Part shown: positions 11,918 through 23,867 of the stretch, piece by piece
Numbering within the stretch: the stretch's first letter is position 1
Layout of the letters: each line of letters begins with the position of its first letter
Source: Sisyra terminalis
Taxonomy: Eukaryota; Arthropoda; Insecta; Neuroptera; Sisyridae
DNA length: 64,000 nt
NCBI GenBank assembly: GCA_958496175.1
Contig: OY292278.1
Coordinates: 23,436,001 to 23,500,000 of the forward strand
Reading direction: 5' to 3'
Position numbers and translations under genes: made by a program
Notes under the pieces: model-generated
The model's input: only the letters and a program-made list of their open reading frames with translations
What the model was told of the DNA's origin: nothing
The model's database searches: none

Positions 11918-12299
11918 ATTAATAAGAAATTATTTTTTTTTTGGAACTTTTTCTTGAATAGTTGGGAATGTTGAAAATTCGTGCCGAAAAATTTGATGCA
12001 AATGTCGAGAAAAACGTGACACAGTAAAGAGTCATAAAAATGAATTTTCCGAAAAGCATGTGGAACACAAACGTAAAAATTCCACACGATTGTTTTGCGA
12101 AAAATTCTCCACTGTATGTGTGCTGCCGATTTTCGTCAAAGTGATGACTTTGTTTGTCGTAAAATTTATCGTTTCCTTGAAACAAATGTTAGTTTTTCGC
12201 TAAACGAAACGATTTCAATTTGTACGAGAGACATTTCAAAAAAAAAATCAAAATCAAAACGACAGCCGATTTCGTCACCATTTTAATAAAATCAAAGAC

Positions 12300-13110
12300 A
12301 TAAAACGGACGAAATGTTTTCCTCATTGGTCTGCACCACCACCGACGAGCCGAGCGCCCATTTAATCCCCCATGCCTCCGCTTGTGTAATTGTAGAAATT
12401 TTTCGCAGGAAAATTACACGTACGGGTATATAAATATTGTCGTTACATCAAATTTAATATGGATACGAGGAGAGGGGAGAAAAAATATGATAATTTCTAC
12501 AAATTTTTCATATGTTTAACATTTGGCAGAGTGCAGAAATTCAAAAAATTCAAAACAATTTTTTTCGGAGAAAAAAAAATCGTATGTGAGACTTGTGGAC
12601 GTTAAACTTAATGGTTCCCGAATAGGTTTGACCAGAATCGCCCGACTTCCATATGATGACAATTCGGTTGGACGTGAACTTTTCTAATGGCAATTCCGCT
12701 GGTTTTTCCTGGTAAAATTTAGAATTTTCTTTGGATAATAACTGAATGATTTTTTTTTTTGGATAGAATTCGTTTGAATTGCGATTGTGTGTTTGTTTAT
12801 TTTTAGGATTGTGTGTGTGTCGCGCGTTGTGAGTCATTTGGACTGGCGGTTTGCCCGACAAAATCTCCCGACAATCTGACTACAACGGCGATGACGATAA
12901 CCGCTGTTTTTCTGGTCTTGTTGTCTTTCTCGGTGCTGTTGGCCAGACATGCCAGCACCAACACCAACCAGCCAGCCAACCATTCCATATTTTACTTTCC
13001 ATTCCAAAATGCCAAATCTTCGGTCGAAGACTCTTTGGCGACGTCTTCCCACTCACTCACTCTTTCTCAAGCCTCCGGATAACTTACCACTCTAAACGGT
13101 GGCCTAATTG
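12300..13110. other. GC-richer island upstream of vein exons
   Basis: The block has raised G+C and CpG and open frames on both strands. It is a candidate first exon, promoter or enhancer of vein. A strong splice donor on the minus strand (gtg|gtaagt, about 13081-13089) and overlapping signal-peptide-like starts on both strands make the direction of any transcript ambiguous. Confidence 0.35.
12891..13082 (+). CDS. Candidate signal-peptide ORF, possibly a 5' vein exon
   Basis: From the ATG at 12891 the frame encodes 63 residues. It starts with a short polar stretch and a hydrophobic core (VFLVLLSFSVLLA) followed by a polar Thr/Asn/Ser-rich region, as expected of a secreted protein's N-terminus. 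The frame extends upstream to an ATG at 12813. Vein proteins begin with a signal peptide, and this is the only such start upstream of the vein exons on the same strand. However, I found no convincing donor that would supply the 1 nt needed to join the exon at 23702. It may equally be chance. Confidence 0.22.
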   Translation: MTITAVFLVLLSFSVLLARHASTNTNQPANHSIFYFPFQNAKSSVEDSLATSSHSLTLSQASG

Positions 13111-13342
13111 AATGTTTTCGGAAAGTTTCAATTGCGATTTATCAAGCTTTTCTTTCCTATAACCTAAATTTAACATAGTTTAATCGTTGAAAAATCAAAA
13201 ATCTTAATTTTTGACGAAAAACCTCTTCTACCAAAAGTATAGCCTGAGAAATTGCTAGAGCAAATTACCATAGACAAATAACCTACAACAACACCTACAT
13301 CAACACCCTCCAACTTTCCTTTAAGACTGCGTATTATTGAGT

Positions 13343-14240
13343 ACAGGGCTGATAGAAAAAAATATGTAGTTCCTTTATTTTTTGACCAAAATTAACTAGT
13401 ATCCTAAATACTCTTAAAAAGGAACTGTATCTTGTAACTTAAAAAGTATTTTAGATACCGGAAAGTAACTTAGATACCAAAATACCGAAATATAAGGTAC
13501 ACATTTTTTGATCTACAAAAATTCAATTGATACCTCTTACGTTAATATTCTATCGCTTAAAAGTGGGTTGTGATAATACGGGCATTATAGGGGATTAGAT
13601 AAACATATTTTTCTGTTTCTTAAATTAATAAAAAGTACAATATCTGCTTACCGAAAACATTACCCCAAAATCTTTACTTAATATGCAGTGCATACATACA
13701 ATCCCTGGCCATATTAATAGACGCACTATATATTTTGTACCAAATATGAAGTAATAGATATTTTATACTGAAAGATTAGGTTCAAAACTTTATTTTTTCT
13801 TATTCTACAAATATTCAATTTATACCTCTTACATTAATACTCTATCGCTTTAAAGTGGGTTATGATCATAGGGGGATTACAGGGGATTGGATTAAAAATA
13901 TCTAGTTCCTTTATTTTTTGGCAAAAATTAACTAGTATCCTAGATACTTTCGAAAAGATACTGTATCTTGTAACTTAAAATATATCTTTGATACCAAAAA
14001 TTAACTTAGATACCAAGATACCGAGAGATATAGAACAAAATTTTATTTTTTCTTATTCTACAGAAATTCAATTTATACCTCTTACATTAATATTCGATCG
14101 CTTTAAAGTGGGTTGTGATTATAGGGGGATTATAGGAGATTGGATAAACATATTTTTCTGTTTCCTAAATCAATAAAGATAAAAAGTACTATATTTGACT
14201 ACCAAAAACATTACCATAAAAACTTTACCTAATATGCAGT
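13343..14240. repeat. Composite repeat block with threefold internal duplication
   Basis: A module with 'tacctcttac' and 'tatcgctt...aaagtgggtt' occurs three times (about 13518-13620, 13808-13890 and 14066-14150). A second module rich in aacttagatacc / agttcctttattttttg occurs at 13365-13500 and 13895-14030. The second module is related to the elements at 45190-45573 and 56514-56955. A Tc1-type end (atccctggccatattaat) lies at about 13710-13765. The block is best explained by nested and tandemly duplicated transposons. Confidence 0.6.
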
Positions 14241-14250
14241 ATATATAAAG

Positions 14251-14632
14251 TCCCTGGCCATATTAATAGACGCACTATAGATTTGGTGAAAAACATGAAG
14301 TAATAGCTATTTTATTTTGTGTTTAAATTTTTGATTGGATTTAACTATCCTATAAAATGTAATTTATTACACTTATTACCAATGATCAGTGACCAGTGAC
14401 AAAAAAGACATGTTTACTGAGAAATAACTTTTACTATCACTTTAAATATCATATTAATTATGATGAACTTAATTGTTTAATATTTAATTAGAGAGCCCTT
14501 TTTTTGTTATGAAAGCTTCTATCATTTACAGCGTGCTGTATATGTAGGACAATAATGTCCACTGCATTTGTGGATGGTGATTTTATTTATGAATATTTTT
14601 TTCTAAGGGCTATTTTTCAGATGTCACAATTT
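14251..14632 (+). mobile_element. Tc1/mariner-type element, 5' part only
   Basis: It begins agtccctggccatattaata and follows the element at 2928-3721 for about 380 bp, without the MITE insertion seen there. It stops after the segment corresponding to 'ttttttctaagg'. The right inverted end is absent. Confidence 0.65.
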
Positions 14633-14640
14633 ATTTAAAC

Positions 14641-15468
14641 TTATTTATTTATTTTTAACTTAAAAAATATCTTTACGAGATTCCAACCCACCCGAAGGAA
14701 ATTAAAATAAGGTCATAAAATAAATTATATTTTCACTATTGATTGATAGAAATTAGAGATTTGAAATAAGAATTAAGGGATGAAACTGAAGATCGTTGAA
14801 TTTTAAATATTTTCGTATTTCTTTTCTTTTTTTTTTTGGTTAATTGTTAGGAGAAATATAAAAGCGACTCCAAATTAAATCAACCACCTTTGAAGTTAGT
14901 TGGTCCCCCTGGATTTTAATATTCTTTTATACTTTGCTACTCAATTGAATTTGTTTCTGTAGATATTTAACTTGTTAACCCAATCGGAGGGTGGATACGA
15001 TTTTTTTCAAAAATTAGCGCTTTATAATAGAAAAAATAGTTTAATTAATAAATATAGATAATCTAGCCAATAACATTAACCCCCTGTAACATTGTTTGCG
15101 AATTTTTTAGACTTTCATATTAATAATTGTTTTAAAAATTTAGCTTTCCCGCTCAATGCTTTCCAGCAGAGAATTTATACATTCAGAGCTTTAACTGTAA
15201 AATGCTTGTTTAGTAAAAGTTCAACCACTTGTCGCTCTTATTAAGAGGAGTCAGAAGAAAATTGATATGACCCTACGTTTTCTTTTATCCAAAAATAAAG
15301 ACTAATTTATATCTTAAAATTTTTATAAACAGTTTTTTTTTTATTATTTAACTGTGCAATTATTAAACAATTAAAGATTGGTTTTGAATTTAACATTTGA
15401 AGCCTAAAAGTTTCTTTATTAAGAATGTGTTTATAAACAAAGCTCCTGTTAACTATAAATAATTTTAA
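14641..15468. other. AT-rich stretch, no gene recognised
   Basis: No exon, RNA gene or repeat boundary could be supported here. Confidence 0.4.
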
Positions 15469-15620
15469 CCTACTAGTGGCTAAGTGGTCAAGGTGGTCGC
15501 TCTGAATCTAGAAAGTGCTAAGTTCGATTTATGAGTTTTATTAATCTTCGAGTAGCTGAAAACCATAGGAGTGATAAAGCGACTACAAATAACCCTTAAA
15601 AATAAAGAAATAAATAATTT
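15469..15620 (+). mobile_element. tRNA-derived SINE, family 1, copy D
   Basis: It begins cctactagtggctaagtggt (box A TGGCTAAGTGG) and keeps a degenerate box B (agttcgattt). It ends in a gcgactacaaataa...aataaagaaataaa tail. The body is shortened compared with copy B. Confidence 0.65.
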
Positions 15621-18600
15621 TAATTTTCATATTATACTAGTGATTTTGCATAAACTTATGGTTTTGCTTAATTATCAATCATTTTTGGCCATTGAATTAT
15701 TTCCTTGTTCATTATTTCAAACATATCAATAAAATATTATTGAAGAAATAGCATAGTATTGCCTACTGGCACAATATTGAAAAAACAAAGGGAAATGATA
15801 AATAAGTGCTATAAAAGTGTTAATAAATGCAATTTCCTAATATTTGACACCTTCTAAGATTCTGATGTGTTATAAGAGGTAAACGAAATCTACGTTACTG
15901 TATATTTTAAACTTGAATCGTTGAAATTTTCATAAAATATCAAAAACTTAAAAATACAGTAACCTTCATGTTTTCATTGAATCTCGTAAAGTTTCGGAAT
16001 GTTTAGAATTCTCAAAATTTTCAGACGTACTTTTTCCTTTCATACATTCTTCACTTACATTTCTTTTTCTTTCAATTTAAAAATGTTTACTTCAATCTTA
16101 TCTTAAAACAAAAGTGGTATCTCGGATAAATTCGAGAGTTTACTGCCCTAAAGTTATAGGATATCTTCATTTCTTCAATCGTATTATAATTTTTTTTCCA
16201 TTTTCGTACTTTCAGGAATACTCTGAAATTTTTTACTTCCTGGTTTTCCTTCTCTACAACAACAAAAATTTTCTTTTAGGAAATTAGAACTGTTAGAAAA
16301 AAAAACAATTTTTTTAAAAAATACTGACATTTTTCAAACGCTTGTGTATTATTTTGTATAGTTTTTTTTCTGTTTTTTTGTAAGATGTTAGGTTTAGTTT
16401 CTCTAGTGGTTACATAGTTCTTTCCTCCTGTGTCGTCTATCCCTGACGAGGTTCTTTAAATCGAAATAATTCATTCCTTTTTTTTAATGAAATCCGAATT
16501 GCTACCCATCTTCTTCTTTATTTATTGGAACTTTCTTGGTTCTTCCTTCGTTGACTCTTCTCAATACTTCCGCGTTTATGACTCCCTCTATCCATTTATT
16601 TTTTTTCCAACTTACTCCTATATCCTATATTTCAAAGCTTTTCAGATACTCCCGTTTTTGTTTTCCTAGTCCTAGTGTCCAAATTTTCCAATCAATATAA
16701 TGCTACACTCCAAACATAGTACTTTAGTAATTTGAGAAATTATGAAATGAATTATACACAAAATTAATATACAAGTCAGAAGCATTCGTGACCAATTGAA
16801 ATTAGAAACAAGCTAATTTTTGACCAAATATTTTTTAACAGTTTTCTGTTTGAGTAATGATATTTGTGATTTTTTTTTAATTGAAGCTATCAAATGTCAA
16901 TCGTTATAGAACTGTTCTGAATTATTAGCGAATGCAATCTGTGAAAATTTCAAATGAGCCAAACAAATTGAATCTTTCCACGTGAATAATAAGAGTCAAA
17001 TTTAGCCGCAAGATACTTACATTCACATATACCTACAGTAGTAGGCCCCGGAAACGATTTCCTTCATCACTCAAATTATGAAATCTCCAATTTCATTTTC
17101 TCTAATTTCTTAATATACCACACGGCAAAGCCATGAAGAATCAAAATAATTAAATGAGTGCAAAATTCGCTATGGAACGCATATCAAAAACGCTCCAATT
17201 CAACATCCCAATTACCCCTTTGATTCAATCAACCATAGTCTGCAATTACGAGTCGCCGGTCGCAATTCAATGGGAAAGAAACTCGCTTTTCCTCATCGAC
17301 CTCCTTTTAAGCCCAACACTTCCAAATGCCTTCGAGGAAAATGCACTTAACACAAAAATTACCCGTGAAAATTTCAACATTTAGTGCAAGGAAAATTTAA
17401 TTTTTCCACTCGTACGTATGTATTATATAATTTAAATTATTCGGGCAAAGATTGCGAGGAGAAGGGCGAGGCGAATACGCAATTTCCCGTCATTTATAAT
17501 TAAAATAAGAGGTGAATACCTACCTAGTAATAAAATTGTGTCAAGGCTTATTCTGATTTTCCATTTTGTTTAACGAAAAAAAAATGAGTACTGGTCTTAT
17601 ATTTAACAACCATTCTTCTGGTTAATTGTTAAGGCATAATTAATTTCGATTGTTGTAAGATAACTCCATTCTTTCTTTGGAAGTCATTCGACTATTATAT
17701 AAGAGTTGAAAAACTAAACGTTACATTTGGAAAAATTATTCTTTTCTTCCATAGTTAGAGTGTATTTAATTAAATGATATTTTTTCACAGTTTCTTTATC
17801 AATGACAGTGTATGATATTTGATATGGTTCCATTTTCGTCCAACGTCCGGCGTCTCATTTGCGTCTCTCATCCAATTATGATTGACGTGAAAAATTCAAT
17901 TTGTTCTGATCACTCGTCTCTCTACATTCTATTTCGTTTGATTGCGGAAAAATCGTTTGTGTCGACTGATTGTGTAAATGAAATTTTCAAAAAAAAAAAA
18001 ATTTCAACCGTAAAATCAAATAACGAATTCGTAAAGCGTAAAAACGAGTCGACCAAAAGACATTGAATTTTCGAATAAAAACATGGAAATACAATTATTC
18101 CGATTTGCTGATATTGATCTCAGGTAATATGAAAAGGAAATTCAGAAAACAAACGGTAAAGTTTCGAGGAAAAAATTAATAAGGTTTTGATTAAAATTTG
18201 TTTGTGTCATATTCTTTGAATTCATATTTCTTCTGTTTTCTGCCAAACTGTAGATTTAGTTTCCCACCTTGTGTTACTTCTTGGTTCAGTACTTTTTGCA
18301 CCAAAAAAGATTAATTTATTTTTAGAAGGTTGAAAATTTATTTCTTCCTCCTTTTTTCTTGAACTCTGCCATTTTTTCCTTGCAACGTATTTTCAAAGGT
18401 GAATTCGATGTCGAAAACGCCCTAGGCAAACACAACAACTTTAGCAGCTAGTTATTATAAATTTTATCTAGTACTAGTAGTAATAGACATTGAAGACTAG
18501 TTGGCATTACTATGTACTAGTAACTTCCCGTAAATTATTCACATCTCAACACAATTGACAAATGGTAAAAACTGGTACTTAATGAAATCAAAATGACTAT

Positions 18601-18763
18601 TGAAACCATAACAGCAGTCGGTTATTTCAAATTTGAGGTAATTATATTTGATTATCACTCTTACGTATATTTTATGTATTAAATATATATGTATGTAAAT
18701 ATATACGTATTACGTATATATAAACCAAGTTGAAGTTAGCATTTTTTTACTCCAAGTAACCTC
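15621..18763. other. Long AT-rich stretch, no gene recognised
   Basis: Several short frames occur (16487-16669, 17154-17384, 17812-18066). The last two lie in slightly GC-richer sequence, but none has a recognisable domain, signal peptide or splice pair. Conserved non-coding elements are possible at about 16980-17500 and 17800-18070, but a comparison would be needed to show it. Confidence 0.35.
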
Positions 18764-19093
18764 TAAAGTATATAAAATACACAGATAACCTCATGGGCTC
18801 GTAACCAATCACAATATTTAGGGAAGTGACGTGTCGAAAAGGAATTTAAATTCATAACTATTAGTAGCATCGGTAATAATATATCAAAGTATATCAATAT
18901 ATCAATTGAAGTAAAAGTTTTACTTTGGTTACAATGTTTCAATGGTTTCAACTAAAATACCATTTACACCAAAGTTTTTAGCTATATACAATATCTATAT
19001 ATATTCAGGCTGAATTAGATTTCAAAATATTTCAGATGACGTTTTTTGCCATTGTTTTTCTAATGGGGCAACCTGTGTAATTCATAAACCTTA
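18764..19093 (+). mobile_element. MITE with 9-bp target duplication, copy 3 (diverged, enlarged)
   Basis: The left end (tataaaatacacag) and right end (ggggcaacctgtgtaatt) match copies 1 and 2. Exact 9-bp direct repeats agtaacctc flank it at 18755-18763 and 19094-19102. It is 330 bp because about 170 bp of unrelated AT-rich sequence sits inside. It is clearly older than the other two copies. Confidence 0.75.
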
Positions 19094-19112
19094 AGTAACC
19101 TCTACCAGATAA

Positions 19113-19356
19113 AAGGGACTTATATAGAAGTTCATTTGATATGGACTAATTTTGGGCTAACATTTCGGTAAGTTTCAGAGCTTCCGTTAACCGACCACTA
19201 GCTGTCGTTGTGTAATATTAGCCTTGGTCAAATGTACTTTAGTACAGCGACAACTAGTGGTCGGCTAACCGAAGCTCTGAGATTTACCGACAGACATGCT
19301 CAAACTTCCTCCACATTTTAACACATAACCGAACTTCAATATAAGTTTCTCTTCTC
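19113..19356. mobile_element. Long-hairpin MITE
   Basis: The element is almost fully self-complementary. Outer ends acttatatagaagttc and gaacttcaatataag pair. So does an inner stem of about 45 bp containing gttaaccgaccactag and its counterpart ctagtggtcggctaac. The loop lies around 19205-19240. Transcribed, it would fold into a long hairpin. No target duplication was assigned. Confidence 0.65.
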
Positions 19357-21094
19357 TTATCTCAACTACAGCTGATACCTATTTAATATGAAGTGAAACT
19401 TGTTATCAAATAATTTAAAATCAAATATTTGTAATTTTCCGTTAGGAATATTAAGACTTTTCAAGTCAAGTCATCTATAAATAAAATCATCAAACAAAAG
19501 TCTTATAATTTTTACAACTTTAAATGACTACCATTTCTTAATTAGTGACCTGATTTTGCTCATCTTTAAACCTTCTTAAGGTTATCTTCCATAGAAAGAA
19601 TAAGTGTACTACATTTAATAAAAATCGGTTGAGAGCTTAAAGAGCTTTCCAAAAGACATGGCTTGTCATATTGCATACATGTATAATTTTCTTAACCAAT
19701 AGTATTTTTAGAAGCTATTCCATTAATTAATACATGCTATGATATGAATTCATAATATAATAATATGATGAAAAAATTTGGTCAAAATCTCATGATGAAG
19801 GCAATTACAATAGTTTTTTTTTAAAATCTTACTTTTTTTCCCTAAGTTTATATATGTCTCGTTATTAAATCAAGCTTTTAAGCTTCAATTGAATATTTTT
19901 TGTTCACTAAATAATAATTAATCGCCGAGATGTCAGTGAATAAGTTAAAAATCGCTTTTATTACCACCGATATTATTGAGCTTATGAGCGTTTAGTAAAA
20001 AGAAATTTTACTGTGTGATCATTAGTGCGAAAGATAAATACTTTATGTTCAAAGTATATATAAATTATATTCATCAAAACTTTAAAGATTGGGAGCATAT
20101 AAATAAGATTTTCAAGTCTTGGAAAAATGTAATGAATATTCTGGAAAACTGGAATTATTGGGGAATTTTAAAGTTATTTCTTATTTCTTATTAGGCATCC
20201 TGATTTTGAACCATGAATTGTAATCTTATCAATGATCATTCTTTTTTAAGCTGCAACTCATCATAAATTAGTCCATCTTCCTAGCTCTGGTTGCAATAGT
20301 AATATATCACTAAAAACTATTAAAATTACTAACTAAACTGATTGTAATTATAAATAGTTAAATCTCAAAAACCAGTGCATCTTTAAAATTTAGGACAGCC
20401 TATGGTTGCTTTTTATCTTATAACAATAAGCACCATGCACAGAAAAGCTCATTAATTCAAAGAAATCATTGCTTTATTTCACTTATTGAAAAGTTGTTAA
20501 AAGAATAGACCAAGGATATGTTCTGGCATTGAATTTTGTAAGAATTATTTAACAATACCTATGAAGTAAGAAAAAGTTTGAAGCTAGTCGCTTCTTCAAG
20601 GTGTTTAGTTAGTGTTGGATCCCACTTAGAATTGAATTACTTCTCTATAAATATAATGAGCGTAAAAATAGTTTTTGAGTTTCGACTCGAGCTGAAAGAC
20701 TGACTTCTGAACTTCGAACAAAAAAACAGACGAAAACAACAGGGAATGGAACATAATTTTCATCTCGTAATTTATCTACGTAAAAGTAATGTTTTTAAAT
20801 CCCTAAGTGGAGAATTATCGATTAATTTACAAGTACTTATAGTTGATTAACTTTTTGAGTACATTAATTAAGTAGTTGCACAGTTAAAGAATACTCAAAA
20901 AAATATTTCAAGAACATAATTCTAGGTGGAACTGAATTTTTCCTATTGTTGTAGTTTGTTTTTAATGAAGAAAACTTATTTGAAAAATATTTTGTTTCTC
21001 ATTGTTGTAATTCAAAAACAAAAATTTAGATGAGACTGTGATATTACTTTATATACGTTTTTGAATTATAAATAAAATAGCAGTTTTACTATGG
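19357..21094. other. AT-rich stretch, no gene recognised
   Basis: No exon, RNA gene or repeat end was supported between the two hairpin MITEs. Confidence 0.4.
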
Positions 21095-21172
21095 ATGCGT
21101 TCTATTTGGCGCTCACAACAACGGATGGACCATCGGATGTTGTGATCGTCTTGGGCGCCAAGTGGAACGCAG
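21095..21172. mobile_element. Short hairpin MITE
   Basis: A 78-bp near-perfect palindrome. The left arm ggatgcgttctatttggcgc pairs with gcgccaagtggaacgcagcc, and the inner part acaacaacggatgg pairs with ccatcggatgttgt. The right arm has a small insertion. It is GC-richer than its flanks. It is classed as a MITE by form only. Confidence 0.55.
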
Positions 21173-22621
21173 CCTAAAAGTGAAATTTCCTTTGGAAAAT
21201 AAAAAGCTCGCAATTTCGGACTAAAAACTTAATAATAATTGTGTTCGCACATGTTTTTTAAAATTTAAGTTAATTATTTTTCATTGCTCTATAATTATTA
21301 AGATCTTTAGCGTTTTTATAATTTATATAAATTCATAAACACAGAAATAATCAAGATATGTTCATCTCAAAATCGAAGCCATCTTGACGACTTACCATTA
21401 TAAAATTTTCTATGAACGTATTCGTTTTATGTTATATGTTTTATGCAGCAAGTATTAATTTATTGTGAAATATTTAATAATTTGCCCAATATTCTATTAC
21501 ACGTTACGGCCAACGCAATATTTACCTAAGCCACATTCTAGGAACCCCAAGGCTTAAGGGTTCAAAGCTTTCTGCTTAACTGTAGTTGAGAGCAAAGCTT
21601 ATCAAGGTTGATTTAAGCTCAACAATGAATCAGAATTCCTTGAATTATATAGGATTTGCTCTTTAGTAACGTAGATAAGTTGAAAACAATTCATTTTGAT
21701 CAGTTAATTGACGAACTTTAACGAAGAAAAATGTAAATTTTTAATTTCATTTACTTCTTTTTTGAGACAATATTTATAATGATTTAAAATAAGTTAAAAT
21801 TAACCTTTAGAAACTTGTAAAATCTAAAGCATTTAACTAATACCCTTTTTAAAAAATAATGCTTTTAAAAGAAAGTTTAAGTTTGTACATTTTTGATTAA
21901 AAACTGTATTGATATTTTTGCTAGTTCTTAGGATCCCGAAAATACGTTCGTCCTAGTGCCTTCAAATGTGTAAATCCGGCCCTGGCGGCAACCATATTAG
22001 TTTGGTTAAATTTTTTTAGCCAGAGGTACCCTGAGTTAAAATGCACCTTAAACAGAGTCGCTGGGCTGTGTAAACATAGTGGCGAGCTTTACCCACTTGA
22101 AATTTTTGAAGTAGAATAAGATTTTATTAGCCAATATCAACAACTTCGTCGGCGTGGCATTATAATATATCGACGTTATTAATATCGTATAAATTGACTT
22201 AATTGTGCTAAATTATTCTATTTGGCCCCATATCCACACCGTTCGCTTACTGTTCTACTGATTACCAAAATAACATGGTTGCATCGAAAATTGTATGAGT
22301 TTGTATACCTACTCATATAAAAATTTAAACCCTTTATAATGTAATAATAAAAAAATTAAAAAAATTCTTTATTACTTTTATCAGTCATCATTCTGAGGAA
22401 TAAAACGGAAAAGAAATGATAAAAATCGAGCTAGTGGTTTTTGGTAAAAAAATCGATAAGAAATAGATAATACTCGTTAATTGGTTAATCAAGTATTTCA
22501 AAATTGTATGCTTCTTATTCCTCATAGGCATTACTCAGAGTTTGCATCAAACCTTGTCTTGCCCCCGTCATTCTTTTGGTTACAAGGTACATACTGCCTA
22601 TTTAAAAAAGCTCCACCTATT
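21173..22621. other. AT-rich stretch with a possible hAT end
   Basis: No gene was recognised. The sequence aatccggccctgg ending near 21985 is the complement of a common hAT-type end (ccagggccggatt), so an eroded element may end there. No opposite end or duplication was found. Confidence 0.35.
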
Positions 22622-22632
22622 GTAGATATAAG

Positions 22633-23301
22633 ACCGCCAAATATTATTTTTTTTTAAGAAACCGAATGCCAAAAAATTGCTCATGAATTGCTCTTTCGAA
22701 ATACACAATTGCTCCACTGCTATCATTAATCATTAATTAATTAATCGTAATTAAAAAACCAAAATTTTAATTCCCGATTATCTCTAATTATATGGACTTC
22801 TTTTTATTGTAATTGGTGCCAAAAATTGCTCATCCTTTTTTTCTATTTTATCCTTTTTTTTATTTTATAATTAAGCCAACAATATAAGTTTGTTTACATG
22901 GATGTATACACATGTAACCAAATAAGTCACTATGGCTTGTCCTCATAAAAGCGGCAAGCAAATTGTCGCGCGACGATGACGTCTAAATTATTACTCGGAG
23001 GCTTAAAGCCGTAAAATAATTATTTATTTTATTAATTAAAAACGATTTTATGAACTAAAAATTCATCATTATTATCAGAAAAAAGGATGAGCAATTTTTT
23101 GGCACCAATTACAATAAAAGTAAGTCCATATAATTAGAGATAATCGGGAATTAAAATTTTGGTTTTTTAATTACGATTAAGTAATTAATGATTAATGATA
23201 ACAGTGGAGCAATTGTGTATTTCGAAAGAGCAATTCATGAGCAATTTTTTGACATTCGGTTTTTTTAAAAAAAAATAATATTTGGCGTCAACTTGTTTAC
23301 G
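22633..23301. mobile_element. Foldback element with about 215-bp inverted arms
   Basis: The arms at about 22633-22845 and 23083-23301 are inverted copies of each other, with few mismatches over roughly 200 bp. Both contain caattgctccactg / cagtggagcaattg and aatcgggaattaaaa. A spacer of about 240 bp lies between them. The direct repeat gtagatataag flanks the element (22622-22632 and 23302-23312). The left end lacks about 14 bp present at the right end. There is no coding capacity. It sits about 400 bp upstream of the first vein exon seen. Confidence 0.8.
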
Positions 23302-23701
23302 GTAGATATAAGCACTGAATTGGTGAGCTTTTAACCTTACGTTCATAAAATTGAAACAAATATGAATTTTGAATTTAAATTTTGGTAAACAAATTAATGA
23401 ATAATGACCGTGACAATTTATGCAAGAAAAATAATGTAATAATTTTTTTGAAATCTCTAATTAGGATTTTTTTCATTGTTATAGCTCTTATTACTTAATT
23501 GTGTATGTAAATGATTGTCCGTCCCCTACATTGTTAAAAAATTATTGAACTTTAAAAATCCAAATTGTTGCAAAATATTTTAAATGTACCAAAGTTGTAA
23601 ATAATTTTAAGCTCGGAAAGAATTTTGAATAGTTGTTAGGAAATGAATGAATGGTTTTGGTTAGCAGCTTTTTGCTAAATTTGATTTTGTTTTCGTTTTA
23701 G

Positions 23702-23867
23702 TAAAGCCGGCGAACGTAAGTGAATTGAGCGATGTGACAGTGCGACAAGGGAAGAAGCTGAAGCTGGTGTGTCGGACGCAGGGGTTTCCGCCGCCGCGCG
23801 TTATCTGGCTGAAGAACGGCACGGACCTGTTTTTGCGGTACCGGCGAGTGCGCGTCCAGTATAGACG
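23702..23867 (+). CDS. vn: vein exon: first half of Ig domain
   Basis: The acceptor is gttttag before taaagccg and the donor is agacg|gtaagc. The exon enters after 1 nt of a codon and leaves after 2. It reads KPANVSELSDVTVRQGKK and continues with the first Ig cysteine (LVC) and the core tryptophan (VIW). It is about 60% G+C, far above the intron sequence around it. Confidence 0.88.

Noticed and set aside
13343..14240. CRISPR-like array
   Set aside because: The repeats are few, long, diverged and interleaved with transposon ends, and the genome is eukaryotic.
17154..17384. Plus-strand frame of 76 codons upstream of vein
   Set aside because: Composition is somewhat gene-like, but no acceptor or donor gives a phase compatible with vein, and no domain or signal peptide is visible.
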